From NCBI GenBank assembly GCA_021018995.1, contig CM037588.1, positions 91,424,765 through 91,488,764 of the forward strand: a DNA stretch of 64,000 nucleotides, given 5' to 3'. The notes beneath the pieces are model-generated. The model saw nothing but the letters and a program-made list of their open reading frames with translations, searched no databases and was not told the origin of the DNA. Below, piece by piece: positions 31,535-42,520 of the stretch; position 1 is the stretch's first letter, and each line of letters opens with the position of its first letter. Source of the stretch: Chloranthus sessilifolius. Taxonomy: Eukaryota; Streptophyta; Magnoliopsida; Chloranthales; Chloranthaceae. The position numbers were made by a program, and so were the translations under genes.

Positions 31535-32524
31535 GATGAACCATTTGCCCAATTTGGGCATCCAGATTTTGAGTTTCATTCCTATTCCCCCATTTCCAGA
31601 TCAGCTAGCCTGTCTGAAACCTGGTAATAGCATAACTTTTACTTGCAATTGAGAGTCGTGGAGATATCTCAGTAATTCAAAAGAGGATTGTATTCAAGAC
31701 TACAAATCAGAGTCGTTTAAGTCGCGGCTTTGTAATTGTAAATGTGGATTTGAAAAGGTTGCTGTAAACCGTACGTTCTCAATTGGATTCGTGTTAAGGG
31801 TTCCCTCTGATCTCCTTATTGCACTAGACTCCTTTAGATTTACTATTTTTTATGCAATTTCTCTTGATTCATTAACCCTATGGGAATTAGTGTTTGTAAT
31901 CTAATCTCTCACAACATTTGTAGTGATATTGCTTGTTCTGAATTAAGGGTTTAGATTAAAGACTATTGGATGGTCTGTGGCCATTGAAGTGGACAGACCA
32001 TAACCATAAGCATAAATTTAATCCTTGAGTTAGATTTATTTCTCTTGCATCTGTGCTTGTAGCCAGATGAAGATTGGATCATCTCTCATATGACCTGCAG
32101 TCATTCTCATTGTGTTTCAAGGACCAAATCAAAGTTAGATATTATTTCTCCATTTTTATAAATTTACATCAAAATTCCCCCAACTCAGATCTGGATCATT
32201 TAGTTTAACTTTTACTTTTATCATTTAGTTAATGTGACAAATTCAACCTCCCATCTTATGTGCTCTGTAGATAGGATAAGAGGCCAAATCTAGTAGCTCA
32301 GATCTGGAGGTTAATCTTGTATTTTAAACAAATTCTCTGTGGACGATCTCTTACTCACTTACATTTAAAACTTGCTACAATTGGCTCTGATCTTGCAGGC
32401 TAATTCACTTCTCTCTGTGCTGATATTTCTTTATTTTTTTTCCAGATTCAGTATAACTTAGCATTTGAAAAGCTGTTTTCAAAACACAAATAAATCATGC
32501 ACACTCAGAATACCAACAAGTTTT

Positions 32525-32542
32525 TGGCGCCGTTGCGGGGGA
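32525..32542 (+). other. Primer binding site, tRNA-Asp type
   Basis: TGGCGCCGTTGCGGGGGA differs at one position from TGGCGCCGTTGCCGGGGA, the complement of the plant tRNA-Asp 3' end used by Athila elements. It starts six bases after the LTR end. Confidence 0.85.
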
Positions 32543-32707
32543 ATTTGTTTTAAAATAGGTAGACCTAAGTTTTCATTTTTATTTTTACATCAGTGCTAAA
32601 CTATTCTATTGTGTATATCTGTGCAGTTATTCATATCCATTTTGAAGAGGGGAATCTACTTTAGAAGGAATTCTGAAGGTTTGCTGTGCATAATCTGATT
32701 CTCTGTT

Positions 32708-34000
32708 TTGTGTTGTATGTTTGGTAGGAGGACTCTCAGCCCTGAGATTGTCCCTCTAAATTTAGAAGTTGAAAGGCTATTACGAACCAGACAAACAACA
32801 CAGAATTCTGCTGAAACAGTTACTATGGATGAAGAAGCTCGACTTTTGAGGGATTATTTTGCACCTGGTGCTTATAATTCTCCCTTTTGCATTCAATTTC
32901 CTACTGTTGAAGGAAATTATGAGATCAAATCATCAACTATCCAAATGCTTCCTTCCTTCCATGGGTTGAGTAAGGAAGATCCATACAAACATGTGGATGA
33001 ATTCTTGTCTCTTTGCACCACATTCAACATAGCTGGACTTGGTCCAAAGGCAACCAAGCTTAGGCTCTTTCCTTTTTCATTAAAGTACAAAGCTAGAGCA
33101 TGGTTGTCTATGTTAGCACCAAATAGTATCACTTCTTGGAATGATTTGCAGTGTCAATTTTTAGCCAAATACTTCCCTATGTCTAAAACAAGCCAATTGA
33201 GACAAAGTATTATTTCCTTCTCACAAAACTCAATTGAAACTTTCCATGAAGCATGGGAAAGGTTTAAGGAACTTTTAAGGCAATGTCCTCATCATCAAAT
33301 TCCCCGATGGCAGCTTGTTCAAAGCTTCTATCATGGAATTGATCAAAAAGGCAAGAATATGATAGATGCTTCCTGTGGAGGCACTTACTTGCAAAAAACA
33401 GTTGAGGAGGTTTGGGACTTATTTGAAGTAATTGGTGAAAACTCAACTCAACAGGAATCTTTGTCAAGAGATATTGAGAATCCTGTCAGGTTGAACAATC
33501 AGCAAACCACCAAAGGAAAGATTTATGAGGTGAATGAGTTGGAAAGAAAGATGGATAATTTAACCACAAAGTTTGATAGATTGATGGACTCACTTAAAAA
33601 TCCAATGGTTGCAAGAGTAGAGGAGGCATGTCTGATATGCCAGTCCCCTACTCATTCACTTGACCAATGTCCCGTTGCACCACAGTTCCCAGATCTAGTG
33701 GTGGAACAAGCTCATGCTGTCCAATCATTTGGACAGATGCAGTCAAATGAATATCCATAGAGAGGGCACCCCAATTTGAGGTGGAGCCAGGGGAATTATC
33801 AATCACAACAGCAGCAGCAACCAAAGAACCAAATGCCTTTCAAAACTGCTCAGTCTTATCAGCAGAATTTTTATGCCAAGCCAAATTTTCAGTAGCCCAT
33901 TCCACAACAACCTCAGACAAAGAATCGCTTCCAATTCAAGTCCTTCCGTGTCCCTTCTTTTGAAGATCAAGTCCTAAATTCACTCAATTTAGGATCTTTA
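32708..34000 (+). pseudogene. Athila gag (capsid-nucleocapsid)
   Basis: Gag forms the particle that packages element RNA. The open frame runs 32708-33760 (350 codons); the first ATG fits the position after a 190-base leader. The retrotransposon gag domain lies at about residues 75-235: MLPSFHGLSKEDPYKHVDEF, LFPFSLKYKARAWL, NSITSWNDLQCQFLAKYFP and ETFHEAWERFKELL. A zinc knuckle CLICQSPTHSLDQC (C-x2-C-x4-H-x4-C) lies at about 308-321. The TAG at 33758 cuts the protein within the normally longer frame; the same frame continues with Q-rich sequence (NYQSQQQQQPKNQMP) to another stop at 33892. Apart from these stops it is well kept. Confidence 0.9.
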
Positions 34001-34499
34001 ACTCGATCATGAACTTTCATAGTCGAGCATAAAGAAGATTGAAGAAACATTGGGTCAACTTTCAAATACTTTGGCCAAAAGAGGAAGGAAAGTTACCCAC
34101 CAACCTTTGAACAATCCCAAAGGACAGTTCATGGTTGGAGAGGCTCTATTTCACATGAAGAAGTAAAATCACAACTTTGAGAAGTGGAAGAATTATAAAT
34201 AACAAAGTGGAATCAAGAAGAAAAAGTGAGGAAAATGATAAAGATATGTAGAAGATAATGTTAGCAGTAAATAAGTGTGATGTACCTCGAAAAATAAAAA
34301 AATCAAAACAAAAAATCAAAAGATTCGATAATGCTTCTAAAGTCAGAGATGAAGGACTAGTTCCTCATTTACCATTTCCTCATGCCATGAAATCAGATCC
34401 CTTTTGATAAAGGGAACACAAAATAGATGAAATGATGGAGACTTTCAAGCAAGTCAAGATAAATCTACCTTTGCTTGATGCAATCAAACAAATTCCAGA

Positions 34500-35045
34500 T
34501 ATGCAAAATTTTTGAAAGATATTTACACTCACAAAAGATGCCTAGGATACAGCTTATCCAAGAAGGTCTTTCTTGTGGAAAGAGTTAATCAGGTGTTGTC
34601 TATCACCACACCTCCTAAACTTCAAGATCCTGGAATCGCCACAATCCCTTGCATTATTGCGGAACATACCATTGAAAAGGCTTTATTAGATTTGGGTGCT
34701 AGTGTGAGCCTGCTTCCATATTCTCAGATATGAGAAACTAGGTTTGGGAGAATTAAAACCCACTCATGTGGTGTTACAACCAGCGCATGATCCGAAAGAA
34801 AGCTAGTTGGGATGATTGAGGATATATTGGTAGGAGTAGATAAATTTTTCTATCCTGCTGATTTTCTAGTTTTGGACATGGAACCTACAAAAAGCAAAAC
34901 TTCCATCCCTGTCATTTTGGGATGACCATTCACAGCTCTGACAAATGCTTGCATTCAATGTGGTCTAGTATTATGGAAGTCTCTTTTGGAAATATGAAGG
35001 TGAAATTAAATGTTTATAATGGTCCACTGACCTCAATTCAGTTCT
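34500..35045 (+). pseudogene. Athila aspartic protease
   Basis: The first part (34512-34733) contains KLQDPGIATIPCIIAEHTIE and the active site ALLDLGASVSLLPYS, the D-L-G-A-S variant usual in Athila. A stop and frame change at 34734 separate it from the rest: LGLGELKPTHVVLQPA and later FSSFGHG.. and SFGNMKVKLNVY. The stretch 34000-34500 between gag and protease is also coding-derived but broken (the segment near 34040-34140 resembles the end of Athila gag). The protease cannot be made from this copy. Confidence 0.8.
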
Positions 35046-35069
35046 GAGGAATGTTTTCATGTTGATCTA

Positions 35070-36227
35070 TTGGATGAACTGGTGGAAGAGACTTTACAAC
35101 AGTTTTTGCAGTGTGAAGATTTAACCACAGATTCTAAAGATGCTTGGGGAAATTCCGAGGAAGAAACATTTTGTACCTCAAAGTCTGAGGAAATAAATGC
35201 TGTGCAAGGAACCCATAATCAATCAACAAGTTTCTCTTCTTGGAAACTTGCTATTCTTCTCCTTCCACAAACAGCTAAGGTACCTTTGCAATCTTCTTTT
35301 CTCAGCCCACCTGATGTAGAATTGAAGCAATTGCCAGAAAATTTGAAATATGTGTTTTTAGGAGACCATAAATCATTGCCTGCAATTATTTCTTCCTCCC
35401 TCACAAAGGAGCAGGAGGAAGAGCTGTTGATTGTTTTGAAACAACATAAAAGGGCAATTGGCTGGACTATTGCTGATTTGGGAGGAATCAGTCCAGCTGT
35501 TTGCATGCATAAAATCCATTTGGAAGAAGATGCAAAGCCTTCTAGGGAAATGCAAAGGAGGTTGAACCCTCATATGCAAGAAGTGGTCATGAAAGAGGTT
35601 GTTAAGTTGTTGGATGCAGGGGTCATTTACCCCATTTTATATTCAGCTTGGGTGGCACCTACACAGGTGGTACCTAAGAAATCTGGGATCACTGTTGTAA
35701 CCTCAGATTTCGGTGAGCTTATGTCAACCAGACAAACAACTGGTTGGAGGGTCTGTATTGATTACAGAAAATTAAATTCAATGACCAGAAAAGACCATTT
35801 CCCTCTCCCATTCATTAATCAAATTTTAGATAAGCTAGCAGGAAAAGCTTATTACTGTTTTCTTGATGGTTACTCTGGTTACAACCAGATTCCTGTGTAC
35901 CCACAAGATCAGGAAAAGACCACATTCACTTGCCCTTTTGGCACTTTTGCCTATAGGAGAATGCCTTTTGGTTTTTGTAATGCTCCTGCTACTTTTCAAA
36001 GATGCATGTACTCTATTTTCTCTGATATGATTGACCAATTTATGGAGATTTTTATGAATGATTTTTCAATCTATGGAGATAGTTTTGCCCAGTGTTTACA
36101 TCATCTCAAATTTGTGTTACAGAGATGTGAAGAAACCAATCTAGTTTTGAGCGGGAGAAGAGCAATTTCATGGTCACCCAGGGCATTGTCCTTGGCCATG
36201 TTGTCTCCCACAAGGGCATTGATGTAG
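35070..36227 (+). pseudogene. Athila reverse transcriptase
   Basis: Open for 385 codons. RT blocks: DAGVIYPILYSAWVAPTQVV, GWRVCIDYRKLNSMTRKDHF (around residue 225), CFLDGYSGYNQIPVYPQDQE, FGTFAYRRMPFGFCNAPATF, and the catalytic block FMNDFSIYGD at residues 328-337. The usual block is F-M-D-D, so the first catalytic aspartate is asparagine (N330), which should abolish activity. The frame shifts at about 36150, just after CEETNLVL, and the thumb continues in the next ORF from HFMVTQG-like sequence. Residues 1-90 are acidic linker from the protease side. Confidence 0.93.
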
Positions 36228-38209
36228 ACAGAGCAAAAATTAATTTAATTGCACATTTACCACCTCCCAAAACTGTTAAACAGATCAGAAGTTTTCTGGG
36301 ACATGCTGGATTTTATAGAAGGTTCATTAAGGACTTCAGTAAAATAGCCAAGCCTCTTTGTCATTTATTGTGCCAAGATGTCCCTTTTGTTTTCAACAAT
36401 GAATGCATGAAGGCATTTAAATTCTTAAAAAACTGTTTGATTTCAGCTCCAATATTACAGTCTCCAGATTATTCACTGCCTTTTGAACTGATGTGTGATG
36501 CATCAGATTATGCTTTGGGAGCTGTCCTTGGACAGAGAAAGGATAAGCTGCCTCATGTCATAACTTATGCCAGTAGATCAATGATTGATGCACAGCTCAA
36601 TTACACAACAACTGAGAAGGAGCTGCTGGCAATTGTTTTTGCTTTAGAGAAATTCAGGTCATACGTCTTGGGTTCACAAATAGTGGTGTTCACTGACCAC
36701 TCTGCCTTGAAATACCTTCTGTCTAAGAAGGACACCAAACCAAGATTAATCAGGTGGATCCTCCTATTACAGGAATTTGATTTACAGATCAAAGATAAAA
36801 AGGGTGTGCAAAATGTGGTGGCTGATCACCTGTCTAGAATTTTAACTGCTGAGATTGATAGGCTGCCTATCAATGAATCTTTTCCTGATGAGCAACTTTT
36901 TGCTATTAGTATACACACCCCTTGGTTTGCAAACATAGTCAACTTTTTGGCTACTGGAAGAATTCCTCAACATTGGAATAAAATGGATAAAGATCTTTTC
37001 TTCTCAAAGGTTAAACATTTTATTTGGGAAGATCCTTATCTGTTTAAGATTTGTTCAGACCAAATAATAAGATGTGTCCCTGAAGAAGAATTTCATAGCA
37101 TACTTTCTATGTGTCATGAACATGCCTGTGGAGGTCATTTTAGTGGAAACAAAACTGCTGCAAAGGTTTTTCAGTGTGGATTTTATTGGCCTACCCTTTT
37201 CAAAGATGCTCTGCAGCACTGTAAGTCTTGTCAGAACTGCCAAAAATTGGGCAGCATTTCCAAGAGAAACTCAATGCCTTTACAGCCCATTTTGGTAGTT
37301 GAATTGTTTGATATTTGGGGGATAGACTTCATGGGTCCCTTTCCCCCTTCCAATGGGTGTAATTTCATTTTAGTAGCTGTGGATTATGTATCCAAATGGG
37401 TTGAAGCCATAGCCACTAAAACCAATGATCACAGAGTGGTTCTGAAATTTTTAAAGGATCACATTTTTTCCAGGTTTGGTTTTCCCAAAGCTATTATCAG
37501 TGATGGGGGAAGCCATTTTTATAATAAACATTTTGAAGCTTTATTGAAAAAATACTCTGTGACTCATAGAGTAGCTACTCCATATCATCCACAAACTAGT
37601 GGACAAGTGGAGATTTCCAATAGAGAAATCAAACATATACTGGAAAAGACTGTGAAGAAGGACAGAAAGGATTGGTCGTTTAAGCTGAATGATGCATTGT
37701 GGGCATATAGGATAGCCTATAAAACCCCAATTGGCATGTCCCCATTCAGATTGGTCTATGGCAAAGCATGCCATTTACCAGTGGAGTTAGAATATAAAGC
37801 CTTGTGGGCCATTAAAACATTGAACATGGATCTGACTACTGCTGGTAATCACAGGAAACTGCAACTTGCTGAGTTGGAGGAGCTAAGAAAGGATGCATAC
37901 ACCAATTCTAGATCTTACAAAGAGAAAGTCAAAGCCTTCCATGATAAAAATTTGTTGAGAAAAGAGTTCATAGCTGGCTCTAAGGTATGGCTATTCAACT
38001 CAAAACTTAAGTTTTTTCCTGGAAAGCTGAGATCCAGATGGGAAGGGCCATATACTGTCATTCATGCAGCTCCTTCTGGGGCTGTTGAAATTTTGGACCC
38101 AGGTGATGGAAGAATCTTGAAAGTAAATGGTCAAAGGCTCAAACCATGCATTGAAAATACCCAGGAGCCTGTGCTGACCATCTATCATCAAAAACCTCCC
38201 CAAATCTGA
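36170..38209 (+). CDS. Athila RT thumb, RNase H and integrase
   Basis: Open for 679 codons, the best preserved frame in the window; the ATG is only the first one after the frameshift, not a natural start. Residues 1-100: RT thumb and connection ([16 protein letters not shown]). RNase H 105-225: D110 in [13 protein letters not shown] at about 149-151 in [10 protein letters not shown]176 in FTDHSAL, D219 in VVADHLSR. Integrase: zinc site H316, H323, C354, C357 ([19 protein letters not shown]); catalytic D386 (WGIDFMGPF), D445 (IISDGGSHF) and E481 ([12 protein letters not shown]), with 35 residues between the last two. The C-terminal domain has [20 protein letters not shown]. The natural end is near NTQEP...PPQI. 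Confidence 0.93.
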   Translation: MVTQGIVLGHVVSHKGIDVDRAKINLIAHLPPPKTVKQIRSFLGHAGFYRRFIKDFSKIAKPLCHLLCQDVPFVFNNECMKAFKFLKNCLISAPILQSPDYSLPFELMCDASDYALGAVLGQRKDKLPHVITYASRSMIDAQLNYTTTEKELLAIVFALEKFRSYVLGSQIVVFTDHSALKYLLSKKDTKPRLIRWILLLQEFDLQIKDKKGVQNVVADHLSRILTAEIDRLPINESFPDEQLFAISIHTPWFANIVNFLATGRIPQHWNKMDKDLFFSKVKHFIWEDPYLFKICSDQIIRCVPEEEFHSILSMCHEHACGGHFSGNKTAAKVFQCGFYWPTLFKDALQHCKSCQNCQKLGSISKRNSMPLQPILVVELFDIWGIDFMGPFPPSNGCNFILVAVDYVSKWVEAIATKTNDHRVVLKFLKDHIFSRFGFPKAIISDGGSHFYNKHFEALLKKYSVTHRVATPYHPQTSGQVEISNREIKHILEKTVKKDRKDWSFKLNDALWAYRIAYKTPIGMSPFRLVYGKACHLPVELEYKALWAIKTLNMDLTTAGNHRKLQLAELEELRKDAYTNSRSYKEKVKAFHDKNLLRKEFIAGSKVWLFNSKLKFFPGKLRSRWEGPYTVIHAAPSGAVEILDPGDGRILKVNGQRLKPCIENTQEPVLTIYHQKPPQI

Positions 38210-38389
38210 TGGTATACAACTGTACAATATGTTTTTGTTCTGTAATTTTTGCATAGTTTTCTATTTCTCTGTTTTAAGTCATGTTTGTTCTCTTTTTGAG
38301 AAGTTTAAATATGTGAAAAATTAATTCGCAAAGTAAAAATTGTCTTTTTGCAAAGTTCAATTTGCTTTTAAAAAAGGATCTGGATTTGT

Positions 38390-38620
38390 AACGAACTGCT
38401 CGAAAGCAATGATTTGCTTTTCGAATAGTTGTTTTTGAAGCCATTTGCTTTTCGAAAAGTTGTTTCTGAAGCTATTAGCTTTTCGAATGGTACTGATGCC
38501 ATTCTCTGTTGTAAAAAGAACTATTTTGAACTTTTCAAAAACTTAAAAATTACTTTGCGAAAATAACTTTGAGCATATTTAAACCCTTTCGAAGTAAGGG
38601 TTTCATATTCGAAAGCTTTC
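38390..38620 (+). repeat. TCGAA-motif cluster ahead of Athila 3' ORF
   Basis: CTCGAAAGC, TTTTCGAATAG, TTTTCGAAAAG, TTTTCGAATGG, TTGCGAAAA, TTTCGAAG and TTCGAAAG occur within 230 bp. They echo the U3 cluster at 30960-31170. A TATTTAAA at 38576-38583 follows. The rest of 38210-38660 is non-coding leader. Confidence 0.6.
38576..38583 (+). promoter_or_regulatory. Possible internal TATA box for Athila 3' ORF
   Basis: CATATTTAAACCC lies within the TCGAA cluster, about 315 bases before the likely ORF3 ATG at 38891. A subgenomic promoter is possible; splicing from the 5' leader is the other option. Confidence 0.3.
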
Positions 38621-38662
38621 TGAGAACGTCCTGTTTCACAAAAACCCCATTTCTTTCTTTCC

Positions 38663-40803
38663 TTGCGTGATTTTAGAATTCAGCCACACTTTTCTTCACA
38701 TTTGTTCGATCATTTAAGCTTGAAGAGAGGGATTTTAGCTTCTGGTTCTGGTGGATTTCAGCGAGCAAGCAACACGCTCAACCAAAACCCTAGATTTCGG
38801 TATTTTTCTATGCATTTCCTCTGTTTACCATTTGCAAAGTTTGATTTGGTGTCAGCATTTGTTGTGGGCGTTTTTATACACAACTTTAGAATGGGGAAAG
38901 CTGAAAAATCAATGGCTGCACATTTAACCCAAGGGATCGTTGGAATTGGACAGTCCATAATGAGGAGAGACCTAGCACCTCAATTTTTACTGATGGATTC
39001 AATTTTGAGGGGAAGTTTTTATGTCACTGGGCACAGCCAAGAAAGGAAGACACCAATTTTAGAGGCTCTCTTTCATTTTTCTAAGGGGCACTTTTTCAAT
39101 GCCCCTATGTTAATTTTTGAAGCCATGGCTGATATTAGTGCCAAGTTGAAAAAGGAGCAGAAATTAGCTGGAATTCCATTTGGTAGGTTGATCACAGCCC
39201 TACTAAGAGCTAAGTTTGACATTGATGGCCAGGAGCCATTTGAAGTTATAACTCCTCATACTTTTGGGAAAAAGGCTTGGACTACAAGCCAAGCAATGCT
39301 GAAAAGAATGAGAGAGGAAGGTGAGCCTGCACCTGCAATTGCTACTGAGCCTGCATCTGCAGCTGCTAGTGGGCCTGCCATACATGAACCTGCCCCTGCA
39401 GCTCCCTTAGAACCTGCTTTGCCAGACCTTGTGGTGACCAGCTCTTTAGCTGCACCCATTCTTGAAGAAGCTGTCCTTCCTGTGATGACCAGCTCTTCAG
39501 CTGCACCCATTCTTGAAGAAGTTGTCATTTTACCCTCTTCACCTAGTCCAGCTCCTGCCACTTCACCTATTCCAGCAGTCCCATCTCCCATACCCACCAT
39601 TATCCCAATTGCAGACTCCCCCTCTACACCAACCACTCCAGCCATACTCACACCACCAATTTCTCCCACCAATGCCCAAGACCTGGCCACAGATTTTATT
39701 GAACAATCTCCTAGCACTCCTCTTCTCCAAAGCCTCTCAAGTTCACCTGCTCCTTCAGCCCACGCACCTGAAGTAACCCATACCCCTGAACCTGAGATTT
39801 TCACTACAGAGGCTTATTCATCATTGATGGGGTCTATTTTTGAAAACGTTGGGCTTGAATCTGTCCCTATACCTGACCCTCCTCATTTCACTCACTTGGC
39901 TACTTCTCCCTTACAGCCATTTCACCCATTGCACCTCCACCATCCACTTCCTTTTACCATTGCTATGCATACCACACCCACACGAATCAATTAGCCAAAT
40001 ATTTACCTTTCTCCAGTCCATCCAAGCCCAACTACAGATCAACATAGATAATCAGTCTGTGACCAATGACCTTCTCCAAACCTTAGCCTCCACATCCCAC
40101 ACAACTACCTTAGCCACTGTACCTGCTGTTGATGACCATGCTACCCAAACAGAACCTAAGGTAGTATTGGTTGCTCCACCCACCCTCACCACTACTGCCC
40201 ATGCTACCCAAACTGAGCCTGAGGTAGCTCTTATTGAGCCCCCTTCCCCTCTCCTCACTTTCTTGGATCAAGCCAATCAGACCGACCCTGAAGTCATCCT
40301 TCTGGACCCCTCTTCTCCCACTCCCACAGCTAGGATACCTTTGGTCCCCTACCATTCCATTCCCATTCCCAGATTTTCCGCTCTCAAAAGGGCTATGGAA
40401 GAGAATCCATATATCTGTCGAGATGTCCTCAAGGGGTTAGCTGATTTGCAAGCTTACATTAGAACCCCTTATGAAAACCAGATTCGGAAATTGGAGTTAT
40501 TCATGAAATTTGAGAGAGAGAACTGGGTCAAATTTTTCGATGGTTAGGAGTGAGCAAAGACAGGTGACCATGTTGCAAGCACAGCTTGAACAGGAAAAAC
40601 TGAGGACTACTAGACTTGGAAAGTACATTGGCCTCACCAAAAAGATCAAATTAGAGGAATACACTGAGCTGCAAAACACAATCCAGGAGAAGGCTAAATC
40701 GAGTTCAGACTCCAATACTGATTCTAGTTCTGACTCTGACAGTGACTCCAGTACTGATCCCATTGAACCAACTTATGATACAGATTTTGACCCCAGTTAT
40801 TAG
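38663..40803 (+). pseudogene. Athila 3' ORF (ORF3, env-position protein)
   Basis: The likely start is ATG 38891 (MGKAEKSMAAHL); the open frame extends back to 38663. Residues after the start resemble the putative plant transposon protein domain: IMRRDLAPQFLLMDSILRG, TPILEALFHFSKGHFF, AGIPFGRLITALLRAKF. A long Pro/Ala/Thr-rich region follows, with internal repeats (TSS.AAPILEE twice; [AN].QT[ED]PEV three times). Frameshifts lie near 39970 (to the frame 39840-40547) and near 40520 (to 40510-40803). The tail has a coiled-coil-like MLQAQLEQEKLRTTRLGK and a Ser/Asp run ending DTDFDPSY. No signal peptide or membrane segment is visible in the conserved core, so an envelope role is not supported. The Athila 2 ORF3 at 51860-52548 is related. 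Confidence 0.75.
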
Positions 40804-42504
40804 ATCACATTGTACTTATCTGTGTTATGAGTTTGTAATATAAAATTCTAGTTTTTCTTGTGTAATTACTGTGCATTTCTGTTCTTTCTTCTTGTCACTA
40901 TGATTTCTGCTTGATTGTTTCTTTTCTTTGCTTTGGACCAGTGCGGACCCTGCTCACCATAGGTTTGGGGGCGTGGCAGAAATATCAATAATTGAGTTAA
41001 CATCAATGCAGCTTATGATTAGTAGAATTTTTGAAAATGAAGTAATTTCACACCTGTTGTTTTGAAAAATGAGGAAGTTAAAACTTTTTGAAATTAATTT
41101 CTAGTGTAATTCTAATACTTTCATGAAGTGAATGTCAGAAATTTTCCAAAAGAAAATTGATGTTTTAGTAAACCTAAAAAGAGAGAAAACAGTGATGATA
41201 TACCTCAGGAATTTGATAGAAAACCACACCCAGTGAGATTTGGACCTGAAATGTATTCTTTGGAGGTATGAATTGGCAATTTTTTCTGCTCTAGGGACTG
41301 TTTAAACCTGCTTGTTATCACTAGAAGTTACATATATCCAAGTTAAAATAGTTTGACAGCAATCATGATATTAAAGACATGATGTAAGGCCTCCTTTTAG
41401 ACAGTTTGAACTTCAAAAAGCCCAACCTTTTGAAACTGCCCTTGATACACACCAATTGAGCTTTATAAATCCAAGATTTCTTTGAAACCTCATCAACCTC
41501 ATTTAGCCTAACCCTCACTCTGAGAATTCAGAAGGTAAAGGAAAGAAAGCTGAAGAACGGTGAGTTGGGTAACAGTTTCGTAAAAAAATAATTGAAGGCA
41601 ACGATGTATCAGCAGAAGAAATGTGGCATTCCAGTCAATGTTGATTTAAAAAAAAAAAAAAAAAAAAGAGAAGGCATTTCATTGGAAGTTTGAAAAAGAA
41701 AGAGAAAAAGATGGCCACTTTGGCTCTGAAAATTCAAAGAAGAAGATGAAATTGTGCTGAATTGAAGAAGGTGTGTCTATCACCTCCTTACCTTGACTGA
41801 CTTCTCAATTTTGAACTCCATTCCACCCCTTTATTCTTGATAAATTTCACCCATAAGCCACATTACAACCCAAGTTAAAGTCCTTACTGATCAATGATGG
41901 ATTGAGCTGTCACATGGAGATAAGGATTTGTGTAATCTATGGTGAAAAGAGCAGTGAATTCAGAACTAAAAAGCAATGCCTATGCTCATGCTTACCCTAT
42001 TTGTGGGTCAGAATCGCTCTTGAGCCGTGTGAAATAGTACAACCCTCTTACTTGCATGTTGAGTGAAAACCTGGTGAGAGTTGGGTTTGAAATCGACTTA
42101 TTTGGGGTAACATCAAAGCTGGATTCTCAAATAGAAGGCAAGCTGTTCATTAATTTTTCTTGTAAATAACTTTTTGACACAAATTGAGTGAATGGTAAAA
42201 GGAATTACAGCAGAATTTTAGTTTTGAACTGATGTTTTCTTGATTCTTATAACTTGATCGATGCGGTGTGAATAATCTGATTGGATGAAAGTTTGCTTTA
42301 ACAGAACTGCATTGATCTTAACTGATTTATTGGAGAAGTTTGTGGGTACCTTCACTAAAAACCCTCAGGAGACTTCACTCCTCCACTAGGGATCACCTAG
42401 GGGTTTAAAAGGTTTGTTGTATATGCTAAATGCAACTGTGTTCCCTACAAAAGTGGCTTTTTTATTCTGTTTTTAATTTTGACTTTGCTAAGGGACTAGC
42501 AAAG
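40804..42504 (+). other. Athila 3' non-coding region
   Basis: There is no supported gene in these 1.7 kb. It includes a polypurine-like TAGGTTTGGGGGCGTG at 40960-40975 and a run of about 20 A at 41648-41667. Long 3' untranslated regions are usual in Athila. Confidence 0.7.
40960..40975 (+). other. Second polypurine-tract-like site
   Basis: TAGGTTTGGGGGCGTG closely resembles the tract at the 3' LTR border (TTAGGTTTAGGGGTG). It lies 1.55 kb before the 3' LTR. Confidence 0.4.
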
Positions 42505-42505
42505 C

Positions 42506-42520
42506 TTAGGTTTAGGGGTG
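42506..42520 (+). other. Athila polypurine tract
   Basis: CTTAGGTTTAGGGGTG directly abuts TGTTGAGAAC at 42521. It primes plus-strand DNA synthesis. Confidence 0.75.

Larger units (their letters stand above)
30677..32518 (+). repeat. Athila 5' LTR
   Basis: 1842 bp, TGTTGAGAAC...ATACCAACA. It differs from the 3' LTR by scattered substitutions and a few small indels, by eye a few percent. U3 holds a TCGAA-motif cluster (30960-31170), four ATTGG boxes at 31393, 31422, 31460 and 31489, and a TATA box at 31527-31534. The U5 end is followed by the primer site. Confidence 0.95.

Noticed and set aside
39256..39804. Minus-strand Gly/Ala-rich frame of 182 codons
   Set aside because: Shadow of the Pro/Ala-rich Athila ORF3 on the plus strand; low complexity keeps the opposite frame open.
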